The position numbers and the translations under genes are program-made. From Rhodobacteraceae bacterium UBA6141 (GTDB taxonomy: Bacteria > Pseudomonadota > Alphaproteobacteria > Rhodobacterales > Rhodobacteraceae), in NCBI GenBank assembly GCA_002423245.1, contig DIVD01000007.1, positions 23,649 to 75,313 of the forward strand: 51,665 nucleotides of DNA, in the 5' to 3' direction. The notes beneath the pieces were generated by a model, which saw nothing but the letters and a program-made list of their open reading frames with translations, ran no database searches and was not told the origin of the DNA. Each line of letters starts with the position of its first letter. Within the stretch, counting starts at the first letter, position 1. Positions 32,272-40,777 of this stretch are shown here, one piece after another.

Positions 32272-34941
32272 ATGAAAACCTCGGGCATCAGATTTGCAGA
32301 TCGCGCCGATGCAGGTCGGCAACTGGCGGCGCGCCTGCTGCCGATGGGGCTGGACAAGCCGGTGGTCTATGCGCTGCCGCGGGGCGGGGTGCCCGTCGCG
32401 CGGGAAGTAGCCAAGGCTCTGCGGGCGCCGCTCGACCTCATCCTCGTGCGCAAGATCGGCGCTCCGGGCGCGCCGGAGGTGGCGCTCGGCGCCATTGTCG
32501 ACGGCGCGAATCCCCAGACGGTCATCAACGAGGAAGTGCGCCGACGCTCCGGCGCGGACGACGTCTTTCTGGAGCGCGCCCGCGCCCGCGAACTGGCCGA
32601 GCTCGAACGCCGCCGGGCTGTCTACCTGGGCGGCCGCAGCCAGGCAAGCCCGGCCGGACATACCGCGATCATCGTCGACGACGGCCTCGCAACCGGGGCG
32701 ACCATGAAGGCGGCCATGATCGCGATGCGCAGACAAGGCGCCGAAAAGGTCTGCGTGGCGATACCGGTGGCGCCTGCGGACGCGCTGGAGGACATCAGCG
32801 CGCAGGCCGATCTGGTCGTGTGCCTTCATCCAGCCGAGGTCTTTCATGGCGTCGGCGCCTTCTACGACGATTTCCATCAGTTGACCGACGAGGAAACCGT
32901 CGGGCTGCTGCGGCAGAGCTGGGCGGAGAGCCGGGACATCCCCCCGGAGGCCGGACCCGTGAGACGACAGGTTTCGGTGCCGCCGCTCGGCCTGCCCGGA
33001 GATCTCTGCGTGCCGCCGGAGCCTCGCGGCGTCGTTCTGTTCGCCCATGGCAGCGGGTCGAGCAGGCTCAGCCCGCGGAACATCGCCGTCGCGGAGGCGC
33101 TGAATGCGCAGGGCTTCGCCACGCTTCTTTTCGACCTTCTCACGCCAGCCGAAGCACATGATCGCCGCAATGTCTTCGACATTGCGCTGCTGGCGGAGCG
33201 GGTGGTCGAGGCCACGCTCTACCTCAGCGGCGAGCCCGAGGTCGCTGATCTGCCGCTTGGTCTTTTCGGCGCCAGCACCGGCGCCGCCGCCGCCCTGCTT
33301 GCCGCCGCAGAGCTTCGCGGGCGCGTCGCGGCGGTGGTGTCGAGGGGCGGGCGTCCCGATCTGGCCGGCTCGCGGCTTTCCGAAGTGCTGGCGCCCACGC
33401 TGCTGATTGTGGGTGGTAACGACCGACAGGTTCTCGAGCTGAACCGGCAGGCGCTTGCGGCGCTGACCTGCGAGAAGCTGCTGAAAATCGTTCCCGGCGC
33501 CGGCCATGTCTTCGAGGAGCCCGGTGCGCTCGAGACGGTCACCGAGATGGCGAGCGCCTGGTTCCAGCACTATCTGGCGCCGGCCGTGGCGATGCCCGCT
33601 CCGGCCGCGCCGGCCGCCGGGCCGGTCACGCCGACGCAGCCCGTGTCGATCGTCACCGCGCTTCGCGACGCCGCCGAGCCGCTGCCGGCCCTCGACGATC
33701 CGGCCTTCGCAACTGCCTTCGACCGGTTCGCATCGTCACGCATCGTCCTGCTTGGCGAGGCATCGCACGGCACGTCGGGGTTCTATCGTGCGCGGGCCGC
33801 GATCACCCGGCGCCTGATCGAGCGTCACGGTTTCACCATCGTGGCGGTGGAGGCGGATTGGCCCGACGCTGCGGCCATCGACCGCTACGTGCGGCAACTT
33901 CCTCGCCAGCCGACGCGGCTGGTTCCGTTCAGCCGGTTCCCGACCTGGATGTGGCGCAACCGGGACGTCGACGATTTCGTCGCCTTCCTGCGCAGCCACA
34001 ACGCGGCGAAGCCGCCCGAGGACCGGGTCCGCTTCCACGGGCTGGATCTCTACAGCATGACCGCCTCGATCGCGGCGGTGCTCGCCTATCTCGACCGGGT
34101 CGATCCCGCCGCAGCGGCAGAGGCGCGCGCCCGGTATGGCTGCCTCGCCCCGTGGTCGCGGGAACCGGCGGCCTATGGCCGGGAGGCGCTGAGCAAGGGC
34201 TATGCGCTGTGCGAACTGCCGGTGACGCGCACGCTCGTCGAGTTGCTGCAGAAGGAACTTCAATATGCCGGCAGGGACGGCGAGCAGTTCTTCGACGCGA
34301 CGCAAAACGCCCGTCTCGTGGCGGATGCCGAGCGTTATTACCGCGTGATGTATTATGGCGCCAAAGAGTCGTGGAACCTGCGCGACCGGCACATGTTCGA
34401 TACGCTCCAGCGGGTGATGGCCTGGGCCGGACCGGACAGGAAGGCGGTGGTCTGGGCGCACAACTCCCACATCGGGGATGCCCGGTTCACCGAGATGGCG
34501 ACGGAGCGCGGCGAACTCAACATCGGGCAGCTGTGCCGGCAGACCTATGGGTCCGACGTCGCGCTGATCGGCTTCGGCACCCATACCGGCACGGTCGCCG
34601 CTGCCTCCGACTGGGACGCTCCGATGGAGATCAAGGCGGTTCGCCCCTCCCGTCCGGACAGCTACGAGGGGCTGTGCCATCAGCTTGGCCACGAGCGGTT
34701 CCTGCTGGACCTGCGCCAGGGTCTCGGTGCGGGCCTGCGCGACAGCCTGGCCCAGCCCCGACTGGAGCGCTATATCGGGGTCATATACCGGCCGGAAACC
34801 GAACGCTGGAGCCACTACTCCTTCGCATCGCTTCCGGATCAATACGATGCGTTCGTATGGTTCGATCAAACCCGTGCCGTGGTGCCATTGCCGACCCGTG
34901 TCACCGCCGGCGAGGATGAGACATATCCCTTCGGGCTCTGA
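32272..34941 (+). CDS. Triple fusion: phosphoribosyltransferase, dienelactone-hydrolase-like, erythromycin-esterase-like
   Basis: 889 aa. Domain 1 (about 5-215) is a type I phosphoribosyltransferase with the PRPP loop IIVDDGLATGATM (133-145). Domain 2 (about 235-435) is an alpha/beta hydrolase with nucleophile Ser335 in GASTG, Asp384 in GGNDRQV and His412 in GAGHVFEEP. A PAPAAPAAGP linker (442-452) leads to domain 3 (about 458-889), an erythromycin-esterase-like domain with LLGEASHGTSGFY (His499) and VWAHNSHIGDA. All three active sites look intact. Substrates are unknown; real macrolide esterase activity should not be assumed. ATG 32272 has AGGGAT upstream. It diverges from hsp20. Confidence 0.88.
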   Translation: MKTSGIRFADRADAGRQLAARLLPMGLDKPVVYALPRGGVPVAREVAKALRAPLDLILVRKIGAPGAPEVALGAIVDGANPQTVINEEVRRRSGADDVFLERARARELAELERRRAVYLGGRSQASPAGHTAIIVDDGLATGATMKAAMIAMRRQGAEKVCVAIPVAPADALEDISAQADLVVCLHPAEVFHGVGAFYDDFHQLTDEETVGLLRQSWAESRDIPPEAGPVRRQVSVPPLGLPGDLCVPPEPRGVVLFAHGSGSSRLSPRNIAVAEALNAQGFATLLFDLLTPAEAHDRRNVFDIALLAERVVEATLYLSGEPEVADLPLGLFGASTGAAAALLAAAELRGRVAAVVSRGGRPDLAGSRLSEVLAPTLLIVGGNDRQVLELNRQALAALTCEKLLKIVPGAGHVFEEPGALETVTEMASAWFQHYLAPAVAMPAPAAPAAGPVTPTQPVSIVTALRDAAEPLPALDDPAFATAFDRFASSRIVLLGEASHGTSGFYRARAAITRRLIERHGFTIVAVEADWPDAAAIDRYVRQLPRQPTRLVPFSRFPTWMWRNRDVDDFVAFLRSHNAAKPPEDRVRFHGLDLYSMTASIAAVLAYLDRVDPAAAAEARARYGCLAPWSREPAAYGREALSKGYALCELPVTRTLVELLQKELQYAGRDGEQFFDATQNARLVADAERYYRVMYYGAKESWNLRDRHMFDTLQRVMAWAGPDRKAVVWAHNSHIGDARFTEMATERGELNIGQLCRQTYGSDVALIGFGTHTGTVAAASDWDAPMEIKAVRPSRPDSYEGLCHQLGHERFLLDLRQGLGAGLRDSLAQPRLERYIGVIYRPETERWSHYSFASLPDQYDAFVWFDQTRAVVPLPTRVTAGEDETYPFGL

Positions 34942-35074
34942 AGGGCGCGCGCTCCGGGTGCTTCGCAGTCCCTCCATGCCGGGGCGTGAGGCATCGTTGA
35001 CTATCGCAACGCATGTCGACTGGACTATATATGATGTCGGCAGCTTGAAAACGCGCCGAGATCCGGAGTTTCTC

Positions 35075-35206
35075 ATGGGCCGATCCACCGCCCGCGCCGC
35101 AGCAGCCAGGCGCGAGCAGATCCTCGCGGCGGCAATGCTGCGGTTCGGGCAAGACCCGTCGCGCGCGGCGACCGATCCTGGCGGGGCAGCTTCCGATGCC
35201 GCATGA
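35075..35206 (+). pseudogene. TetR-family regulator, N-terminal remnant
   Basis: After CGGAG, an ATG at 35075 opens a 43-residue frame: MGRSTARAAAARREQILAAA followed by MLRFGQ. This is the first helix of a TetR/AcrR DNA-binding domain (ARREQILxAAxxxF), but the sequence then drifts into unrelated Pro/Ala-rich residues and stops. No HTH recognition helix remains. The end overlaps the next gene's start by 11 bases, so the scrap may still act as a translated leader for it. Confidence 0.4.
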
Positions 35207-36332
35207 AAAGCACCCCGCGCAACAGGAACAGGCCCCGCGCCCGGCCCGCGGTCGAGCGTCTGTCAGTGGCCCCGCAACACAAGCCGACTTTGCGCCCGGT
35301 CCAAGGATCGGTCTTGAACACATGCTGATCGAGGGGAGGCGGGTGAGCCTTCGAGAGCGGGGCGTCGTCGACAAGTCATTTGGCCAGCTTCTGCATTTCG
35401 AGGCCGACCTGACCGCGGAAAGGCCGCCGCTGCTCCTCGTGGCGCCGCTCTCGGGCATGAAGGCGGAAATCCTCTACGACATGATCCTCGGACTGTTGCC
35501 CCGGCACGACGTCTATTGCCTTGCCTGGAAGGACGCCGCCGACGTTCCGCTTGCCGACGGCCCTTTCGGGCTCGAAGACAACATCAGCTATGTGACCGAG
35601 ATGATCCGGTATCTCGGGGCAGGAACCCATGTGATCGGGCTTTGCCAGTCCGCCTTGCCTGCGCTGGCGGCGGCGGCGATCCTCGCGGAGGATCCGGCGC
35701 GGCCCGCGACGCTGACGCTCCTGGCCGGCAAGCTCGACACGCGCATCAACCCGGCCGGGGTTGATCTTCTGTCGCGCAGCCTGCCGCTGGCGTGGTTCGA
35801 GACATGTTCCATCACCACCGTTCCCGCCTCGCGGCGCGGGCATGGCCGGCGTGTCTATCCGGGCAGCACCGAGTTGATGATGCTTTCGACCTATCTGTTC
35901 CGTCACTGCGCAAGCGGTGGCGAGCTTCTCGCCAGGTTCTTCCATGACGACGGCAGCGATTCTGCGGGCCATCCGTTCCCCAGACTTTTCTTCTCGATCG
36001 AGGATGTGCCGGCGGAATTCTTCCTGGACACGGTTGCCCAGGTGTTCCAGCGGGCCGCCCTGGCAAGGGGGCGGCTGGCATGGCAGGGGACCATGGTCGA
36101 TCCCGGGCGCATCACGCGAACCGCGCTGCTGACCATCGAAGGCACGGCGGACGATATCTCGGGGCCGGGCCAGACGCATGTCGCCCATGATCTCTGCGCC
36201 GGGATTCCCGCCGAACGGCGCGGCCGTCTGACCTGCCCGCAGGCGGGTCATCTCGGGCTGTTCTTCGGCACCCGCTGGCGGCAGGATGTTCTTCCGCATA
36301 TCAACCGCTTCATCCGGGAGACTGCGGATTGA
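35196..36332 (+). CDS. Intracellular PHB-depolymerase-like hydrolase (PhaZ family)
   Basis: 378 aa alpha/beta hydrolase. The nucleophile is a cysteine, Cys150, in HVIGLCQSALPALAA, matching the VCQPAVPVLAA box of intracellular polyhydroxybutyrate depolymerases. The acid is in IEGTADDISGP and the histidine in CPQAGHLGLFFGTRW. Family members degrade native PHB granules or act as related esterases. The N-terminus (1-40) is unusually short and Pro/Ala-rich compared with typical PhaZ (about 400 aa), and its start lies within the TetR scrap, suggesting a rearranged 5' end. ATG 35196 has only a weak GGGGC site. Confidence 0.82.
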   Translation: MPHEKHPAQQEQAPRPARGRASVSGPATQADFAPGPRIGLEHMLIEGRRVSLRERGVVDKSFGQLLHFEADLTAERPPLLLVAPLSGMKAEILYDMILGLLPRHDVYCLAWKDAADVPLADGPFGLEDNISYVTEMIRYLGAGTHVIGLCQSALPALAAAAILAEDPARPATLTLLAGKLDTRINPAGVDLLSRSLPLAWFETCSITTVPASRRGHGRRVYPGSTELMMLSTYLFRHCASGGELLARFFHDDGSDSAGHPFPRLFFSIEDVPAEFFLDTVAQVFQRAALARGRLAWQGTMVDPGRITRTALLTIEGTADDISGPGQTHVAHDLCAGIPAERRGRLTCPQAGHLGLFFGTRWRQDVLPHINRFIRETAD

Positions 36333-36472
36333 ACCACCCGGGCGCGCAGGAAGCGCGGGGCGTCATGGCCACCGCCGGGCAAGAGATCTGCCTTCCGGCT
36401 CGGGACGGGTGCGCCCGCCTGTCCCGTTCGGGCGCGGCCCGGCGACATCATATTGCGTGAAGGACATACATC

Positions 36473-38794
36473 ATGATGGCGGACCTCGAACCGAACCCGG
36501 CGGCGACGGACAGCGCGGCGACAGACGGCGCCTCGCAGCCCCGGCCCCGGCATGTCGATTTCCTGCTGCTCGGAGGCGGCATCGCCAGCACCGTCGCGGC
36601 CGAAACGCTGCGCGCGGAAGGGGCGGCCGGTTCGATCCTGATCCTGTCCGAGGAGGACGTGCCGCCCTATCGCCGGCCCGCCCTGTCCAAGCAGATGCTG
36701 CTCGATGCGGGGAACGAGCCGCAGATATTCGTCCATCCGGAAAGTTTCTATCGCGAGAAGGCGATCGACCTGCAACTCGGGACGCGGGCGACGTCCGTCG
36801 ATCCGGAGAGCCACACGGTCACGACCGCGGGCGCAGAGCGGATCCGCTATGGCCGGCTGCTGATCGCGACCGGGGCCACACCCACGCCTCTGCCCGTCCC
36901 CGGCGCGGATCTTGGCCGGGTCCATACCCTGCGGAACAAGGCCGATGCCGGGATGATCCGGCGCAGCGCCGCCGAGGCGAGGCGTGCCGTAGTGCTCGGC
37001 GGCAGCTTCCTGGGAATGGAAATCGCCATGTCGCTGGTCGGGCGCGGGATTGAGGTCACCCTCATCGAGTCCGGGGCGCGGCTGCTGCCCTATCTCGAAT
37101 CCGCCGAGCTTTCCGCCTACTTCCGGCACTATGTCGAAGGTCGCGGAGTCTCGGTGCTGCTGAACGACAGGGCCGCCGCGCTGCGGGGCGAGGACCATGT
37201 TCGCGAAGTCGAAACGGCATCCGGGCGGCGGATAGCCTGCGATCTTGTCATCGTCAGCATCGGGGTGGTGGCGGCCACCGGATTCCTTGGTGACAGCGGC
37301 ATCGCTCTCGATGACGGACGCATCGTCGTGGATGCGCTGATGCGGACGAACATGCCCGATATCTTCGCGGCCGGCGATGTCACCACCTTCTATGATCCCC
37401 TCTTCGCGCAGCGCCGGCACATCGAGCATTGGGACAATGCGGTGAAGCAGGGGCGCCTTGCCGCGAGGAACATGATGGGGCGACGGCGGCCTTACGACGA
37501 AATGTCATATTTCTTCTGCGAGATCGGGGAGATCGGTTTCAACATGCTCGGCTGGCCCGCCGGGGCGGAGGAGCGAATCAGCCGGGGCGCGATCGAGAGC
37601 CGATCCTTCGCGATGTTCTATCTTCGGGACGACGTGCCGCGTGCGTTGTTCTCGATGGGCCGGCCTGCCGACGAGACCCGGCTCGCCGAAGGCCTGATCC
37701 GCTACCGCGTGAACGTGAGCGCGATCAAGGACCGGCTGCATGATCCGGCCTTTCTCATCGACCCGGGGCCCCCGCAGACCGCGCTGGTCCTTCAGGGCGG
37801 GGGGGCGCTTGGTGCCTTCGAATGCGGCGTCGTCAAGGCCCTCGAAGAGGAGGGGATTTTCCCCGATGTCGTTGCGGGCGTTTCGATCGGCGCGTTCAAC
37901 GGCGCGATCATCGCCAGCAACCCGCGTCACGCGGCGCCGGCGCTCGAGGCTTTCTGGGCCGATCTGTCCGTCGCGACCGCGGACCTGCCCTTTGCCTGTG
38001 GCGAGCGGGCGGCGGCGGCCTTGCAGATCCTGACATTCGGGGTGCCGCGTTTCTTCCGGCCGCGCTGGATGCTGCCGTTCCGCTCGCTCGCGGATTTCCC
38101 GCCGAACTGGACGAGCTATTACGACACCGCGCCCGTGAAGGAACTTCTCGCGAAATATGTGGATTTCGCGGCTCTGAGGACAAGTCCGGTGCGGCTGCTT
38201 CTCAGCGCCGTCAATGTCACCACGGCCGAGTTCGAGATCTTTGACAGCTACGTCGACGATCTCACTCCCGAGCATGTCCTGGCGAGCGGCAGCCTGCCGC
38301 CCGGCTTCCCCTGGACGGTCGTGGACGGCAAGGCCTACTGGGACGGCGGCATCGTCAGCAACTCGCCGCTCGATCTTCTCGTCGATCGCTGCGGCCCGGA
38401 CGGCAAGCGCGTTTTCATCGTCGACCTGTTCTCGGGCACAAGCCCGCTTCCGACCAACATGATGGAGGTGCTGCTGCGGCGCGACGAGATCGTCTATTCC
38501 GAACGGATCAGAAGCGACCTGCATCATCGCGAGACGATCAGCGCCTATCGCAGCCTCGTCGACCACATCCTCACCCGTCTCGAGCCGGCAGAAATGGCGA
38601 GGATCAAGTATCTGCCGGCGTATATCCAGCTCATGGGCGACGGAGCCGCGACGACCATCACGCGATTCATGCGGCAGGGACAGGACCGGGAGCCTGCGTC
38701 CCTCGATTATGATTTTTCATGCAAGACCATCCGATCGCACCAGGCCGAAGGGTATGCGGTCGCCAGGAAGGTCATTCGCGGTGGCTCACCTTGA
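36473..38794 (+). CDS. Fusion of FAD/NAD(P)H reductase and patatin-like phospholipase
   Basis: 773 aa. Residues 27-425 are a pyridine-nucleotide oxidoreductase of the ferredoxin/rubredoxin-reductase type: FAD loop LLLGGGIAST, PYRRPALSKQML, ATGATPTPLPVPG, NAD loop VVLGGSFLGMEIA and IFAAGDVTTFYD. Residues 436-773 are a patatin lipase: oxyanion loop LQGGGALGAFECG, nucleophile Ser471 in GVSIGAFNG, and Asp624 in WDGGIVSN. Both active sites are intact. It may couple redox state to lipid release at the membrane; the link is inference. AAGGA lies about ten bases before ATG 36473. It follows the PHB-depolymerase-like gene by 140 bases and is probably co-transcribed. Confidence 0.9.
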   Translation: MMADLEPNPAATDSAATDGASQPRPRHVDFLLLGGGIASTVAAETLRAEGAAGSILILSEEDVPPYRRPALSKQMLLDAGNEPQIFVHPESFYREKAIDLQLGTRATSVDPESHTVTTAGAERIRYGRLLIATGATPTPLPVPGADLGRVHTLRNKADAGMIRRSAAEARRAVVLGGSFLGMEIAMSLVGRGIEVTLIESGARLLPYLESAELSAYFRHYVEGRGVSVLLNDRAAALRGEDHVREVETASGRRIACDLVIVSIGVVAATGFLGDSGIALDDGRIVVDALMRTNMPDIFAAGDVTTFYDPLFAQRRHIEHWDNAVKQGRLAARNMMGRRRPYDEMSYFFCEIGEIGFNMLGWPAGAEERISRGAIESRSFAMFYLRDDVPRALFSMGRPADETRLAEGLIRYRVNVSAIKDRLHDPAFLIDPGPPQTALVLQGGGALGAFECGVVKALEEEGIFPDVVAGVSIGAFNGAIIASNPRHAAPALEAFWADLSVATADLPFACGERAAAALQILTFGVPRFFRPRWMLPFRSLADFPPNWTSYYDTAPVKELLAKYVDFAALRTSPVRLLLSAVNVTTAEFEIFDSYVDDLTPEHVLASGSLPPGFPWTVVDGKAYWDGGIVSNSPLDLLVDRCGPDGKRVFIVDLFSGTSPLPTNMMEVLLRRDEIVYSERIRSDLHHRETISAYRSLVDHILTRLEPAEMARIKYLPAYIQLMGDGAATTITRFMRQGQDREPASLDYDFSCKTIRSHQAEGYAVARKVIRGGSP

Positions 38795-39430
38795 TGGCTC
38801 TGCGGGCCGCCCCCAGCCGCGCGGGGGCGGTCCTGCAGTTCCTGAGAGAGAGCAGAGAGAGGCCCCACTTCCGCGACGCGCCGGAGAGCGCGTGGCGCTG
38901 GCCCAGCTTCTCGCCGGGGCGCCAGCCTTCGGCCTCTGTCCGCGGGCGGGACGGGGTTCGTCGCGGTGGCGCTCGTTGGGATCGCGGACTGGAAGCGGGG
39001 GCAAAGATGATCGACACCTTCGGCAAGATTGCCGCCACGCCATGGGCAGGGACGCGCCGCGACACGGGGCCAGCGTCCTCGTCATGCCCTTGCCTCGCGG
39101 CCTGAGAACACGGAGCTTGACATGGCCGAGCACGCCGCAGGGAACCTCCACCACATTCAAGACACTCCCATTGACATGAACTGCTAATTGACATGATCTG
39201 TCCGGGATGAACGAGCGGTCGTTGTGCCTTGCGCAGCGACGAAACAAGGGGGGGGTCGGCCTTGCGGGGAGAGGCAATGTCGACGGAGGAGCTTGCCGCC
39301 TTCGGCTGGCGGATTCAGCATGATCTCAATGTCAGCGTGCCGGTTTGCGACCGCTTCGCACTTCACGGATGCGGACCGGATGACAATCATCGAGGTCGAC
39401 AAGAATGGGTAAGCGACACGACATGCGCCA
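38795..39430. other. 636-base region with no convincing gene
   Basis: Between the patatin fusion and the crotonase there is no frame with recognisable homology. The octamer TTGACATG occurs at 39117-39124, 39171-39178 and 39188-39195; the last two are within ATTGACATGA repeats 17 bases apart, which could be -35 elements or a binding site. A ten-residue stretch MTIIEVDKNG at 39380-39409 resembles a crotonase N-terminus but ends at a stop at 39410-39412, so a degraded duplicate of the next gene is possible. Confidence 0.4.
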
Positions 39431-40201
39431 ATGACTGATCTGGTCTTGACCGAAATTGAAGACGGCATCGCCACGCTGACGCTGAACCGGCCCGAAGCGC
39501 GCAACGCCGTCAATGTCGCGCTTGGCGGCGCTTTGCGCGCGGCTTTGGACAGGGTCGAGGCGGATCCCTCCATCCGCATCGGCATCCTGTGCGGCGCAGG
39601 TGCGGCCTTCTCCGCGGGGCTGGATCTGAAAGCCGTCGCGGCAGGACAGGTGCAGGAGGTGCTGGAGGGGGAGGGTGGCTTTGGCGGTCTGGTCAGGCGC
39701 GTGCGAACCAAGCCGCTGATCGCGGCCGTGGGGGGGCCGGCCCTTGCAGGCGGGTTCGAGCTGGCCCTGGCCTGCGACATGATCGTGGCGGGCCCGGGCG
39801 CGCGTTTCGGCTTGCCGGAACCCAGACGCGGCCTCATCGCAGCAGCGGGTGGAGTGTTCCGGCTCGCCTCTCGCATCCCGGCGCACCGGGCGGCCGAGAT
39901 TCTCCTGACCGGCCGCATCATTGATCTGGACGAAGCCTATGAGCTTGGCCTGATCAGCCGCCGCAGCAAAGACGAGGACCCGCTTCCTGCCGCAATGGCG
40001 CTTGCGCGCGAGATCGTCGCGGCCGCGCCCTTGGCCGTCACGGCCACGCTGGCGCTGATGCGGGCGGCAGAACGCGCGCTCGAACCCATGCTCTGGGCGG
40101 AAAACGACCGCCTTTTCGCGCCCATCATCGGCTCGACCGATGCGCGCGAAGGTGCGGTGGCTTTTGCCGAACGCCGGTCGCCGCGCTGGCATGGGCGCTG
40201 A
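39431..40201 (+). CDS. Enoyl-CoA hydratase/isomerase (crotonase) family protein
   Basis: 256 aa. The two oxyanion-hole segments are GAGAAFSAGLDLKAV (about 55-70) and VGGPALAGGFELALACDMIV (about 100-120). The region where crotonases carry catalytic glutamates reads PEPRRGLIAAAGG, so at least one acidic residue is present. It should act on a CoA thioester: hydration, isomerisation or lyase chemistry. It leads a rightward unit with the second TRAP transporter, so the compound imported is likely processed as a CoA ester by this enzyme after the ligase at 43628 activates it. Confidence 0.88.
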   Translation: MTDLVLTEIEDGIATLTLNRPEARNAVNVALGGALRAALDRVEADPSIRIGILCGAGAAFSAGLDLKAVAAGQVQEVLEGEGGFGGLVRRVRTKPLIAAVGGPALAGGFELALACDMIVAGPGARFGLPEPRRGLIAAAGGVFRLASRIPAHRAAEILLTGRIIDLDEAYELGLISRRSKDEDPLPAAMALAREIVAAAPLAVTATLALMRAAERALEPMLWAENDRLFAPIIGSTDAREGAVAFAERRSPRWHGR

Positions 40202-40255
40202 GACCATGACGTTTGCCCTGCGGGCGAGGGGATTTTCGAGAAAGGGGTGGGACAG

Positions 40256-40777
40256 TTGCCGATCATTCGCCTAATCGACGGCCTCAACGAACTCGTCGGC
40301 CGCATCGTGTCGGTCACGGCGATCGTCTTCGCTGCGATCATCATCTATGACGTCGTGATGCGCTATTTCCTGGGCCAGCCGACGCGCTGGTCCTTTGATG
40401 TCACCAAGCAGCTTTACGGCTTCTATTTCATCATGCTGGGCGGCTATGCCTTGCGCCATCAGAGCCATGTCCGGGTTGATCTGGTCACCGAAAGGCTTGG
40501 GCCGCAGGCCCGCCGCTGGACCGAGATCGCGGGATACCTGATCTTTTTCTTTCCTTTCGCCTGGATCTTTGCCCGCACAAGCTGGGATTTCGGGATGACG
40601 TCCTGGAACCAGAGGGAAGTGACCTATGGTGCGCTGCAGTTACCGGTCTATCCGCTGAAGATGGCAATTTTCGTTGCCGCCTTCCTGCTGCTGATCCAGG
40701 GGATCAGCGAGGTGCTGAAGCTGCTTTTGGCAAAGCCCGCCCGACCTGAATTGATGGAGCCGCTGGATGTCCGGTGA
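40256..40777 (+). CDS. TRAP transporter small membrane subunit (DctQ type), second system
   Basis: About 173 aa with four hydrophobic helices; DVVMRYFLGQPTRWSFDVTK and HQSHVRVDLVTERLG are typical DctQ. The start is uncertain: TTG 40256 has AAGGGG eight bases upstream, while GTG 40247 lies directly on that ribosome site, so TTG is preferred. It overlaps the following dctM gene by 11 bases. It works with DctM and DctP below in ion-driven uptake. Confidence 0.85.
   Translation: MPIIRLIDGLNELVGRIVSVTAIVFAAIIIYDVVMRYFLGQPTRWSFDVTKQLYGFYFIMLGGYALRHQSHVRVDLVTERLGPQARRWTEIAGYLIFFFPFAWIFARTSWDFGMTSWNQREVTYGALQLPVYPLKMAIFVAAFLLLIQGISEVLKLLLAKPARPELMEPLDVR

Noticed and set aside
33640..34941. Macrolide resistance through the erythromycin-esterase domain
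   Set aside because: The domain is common in stress-related fusions in environmental bacteria; sequence alone does not support resistance.
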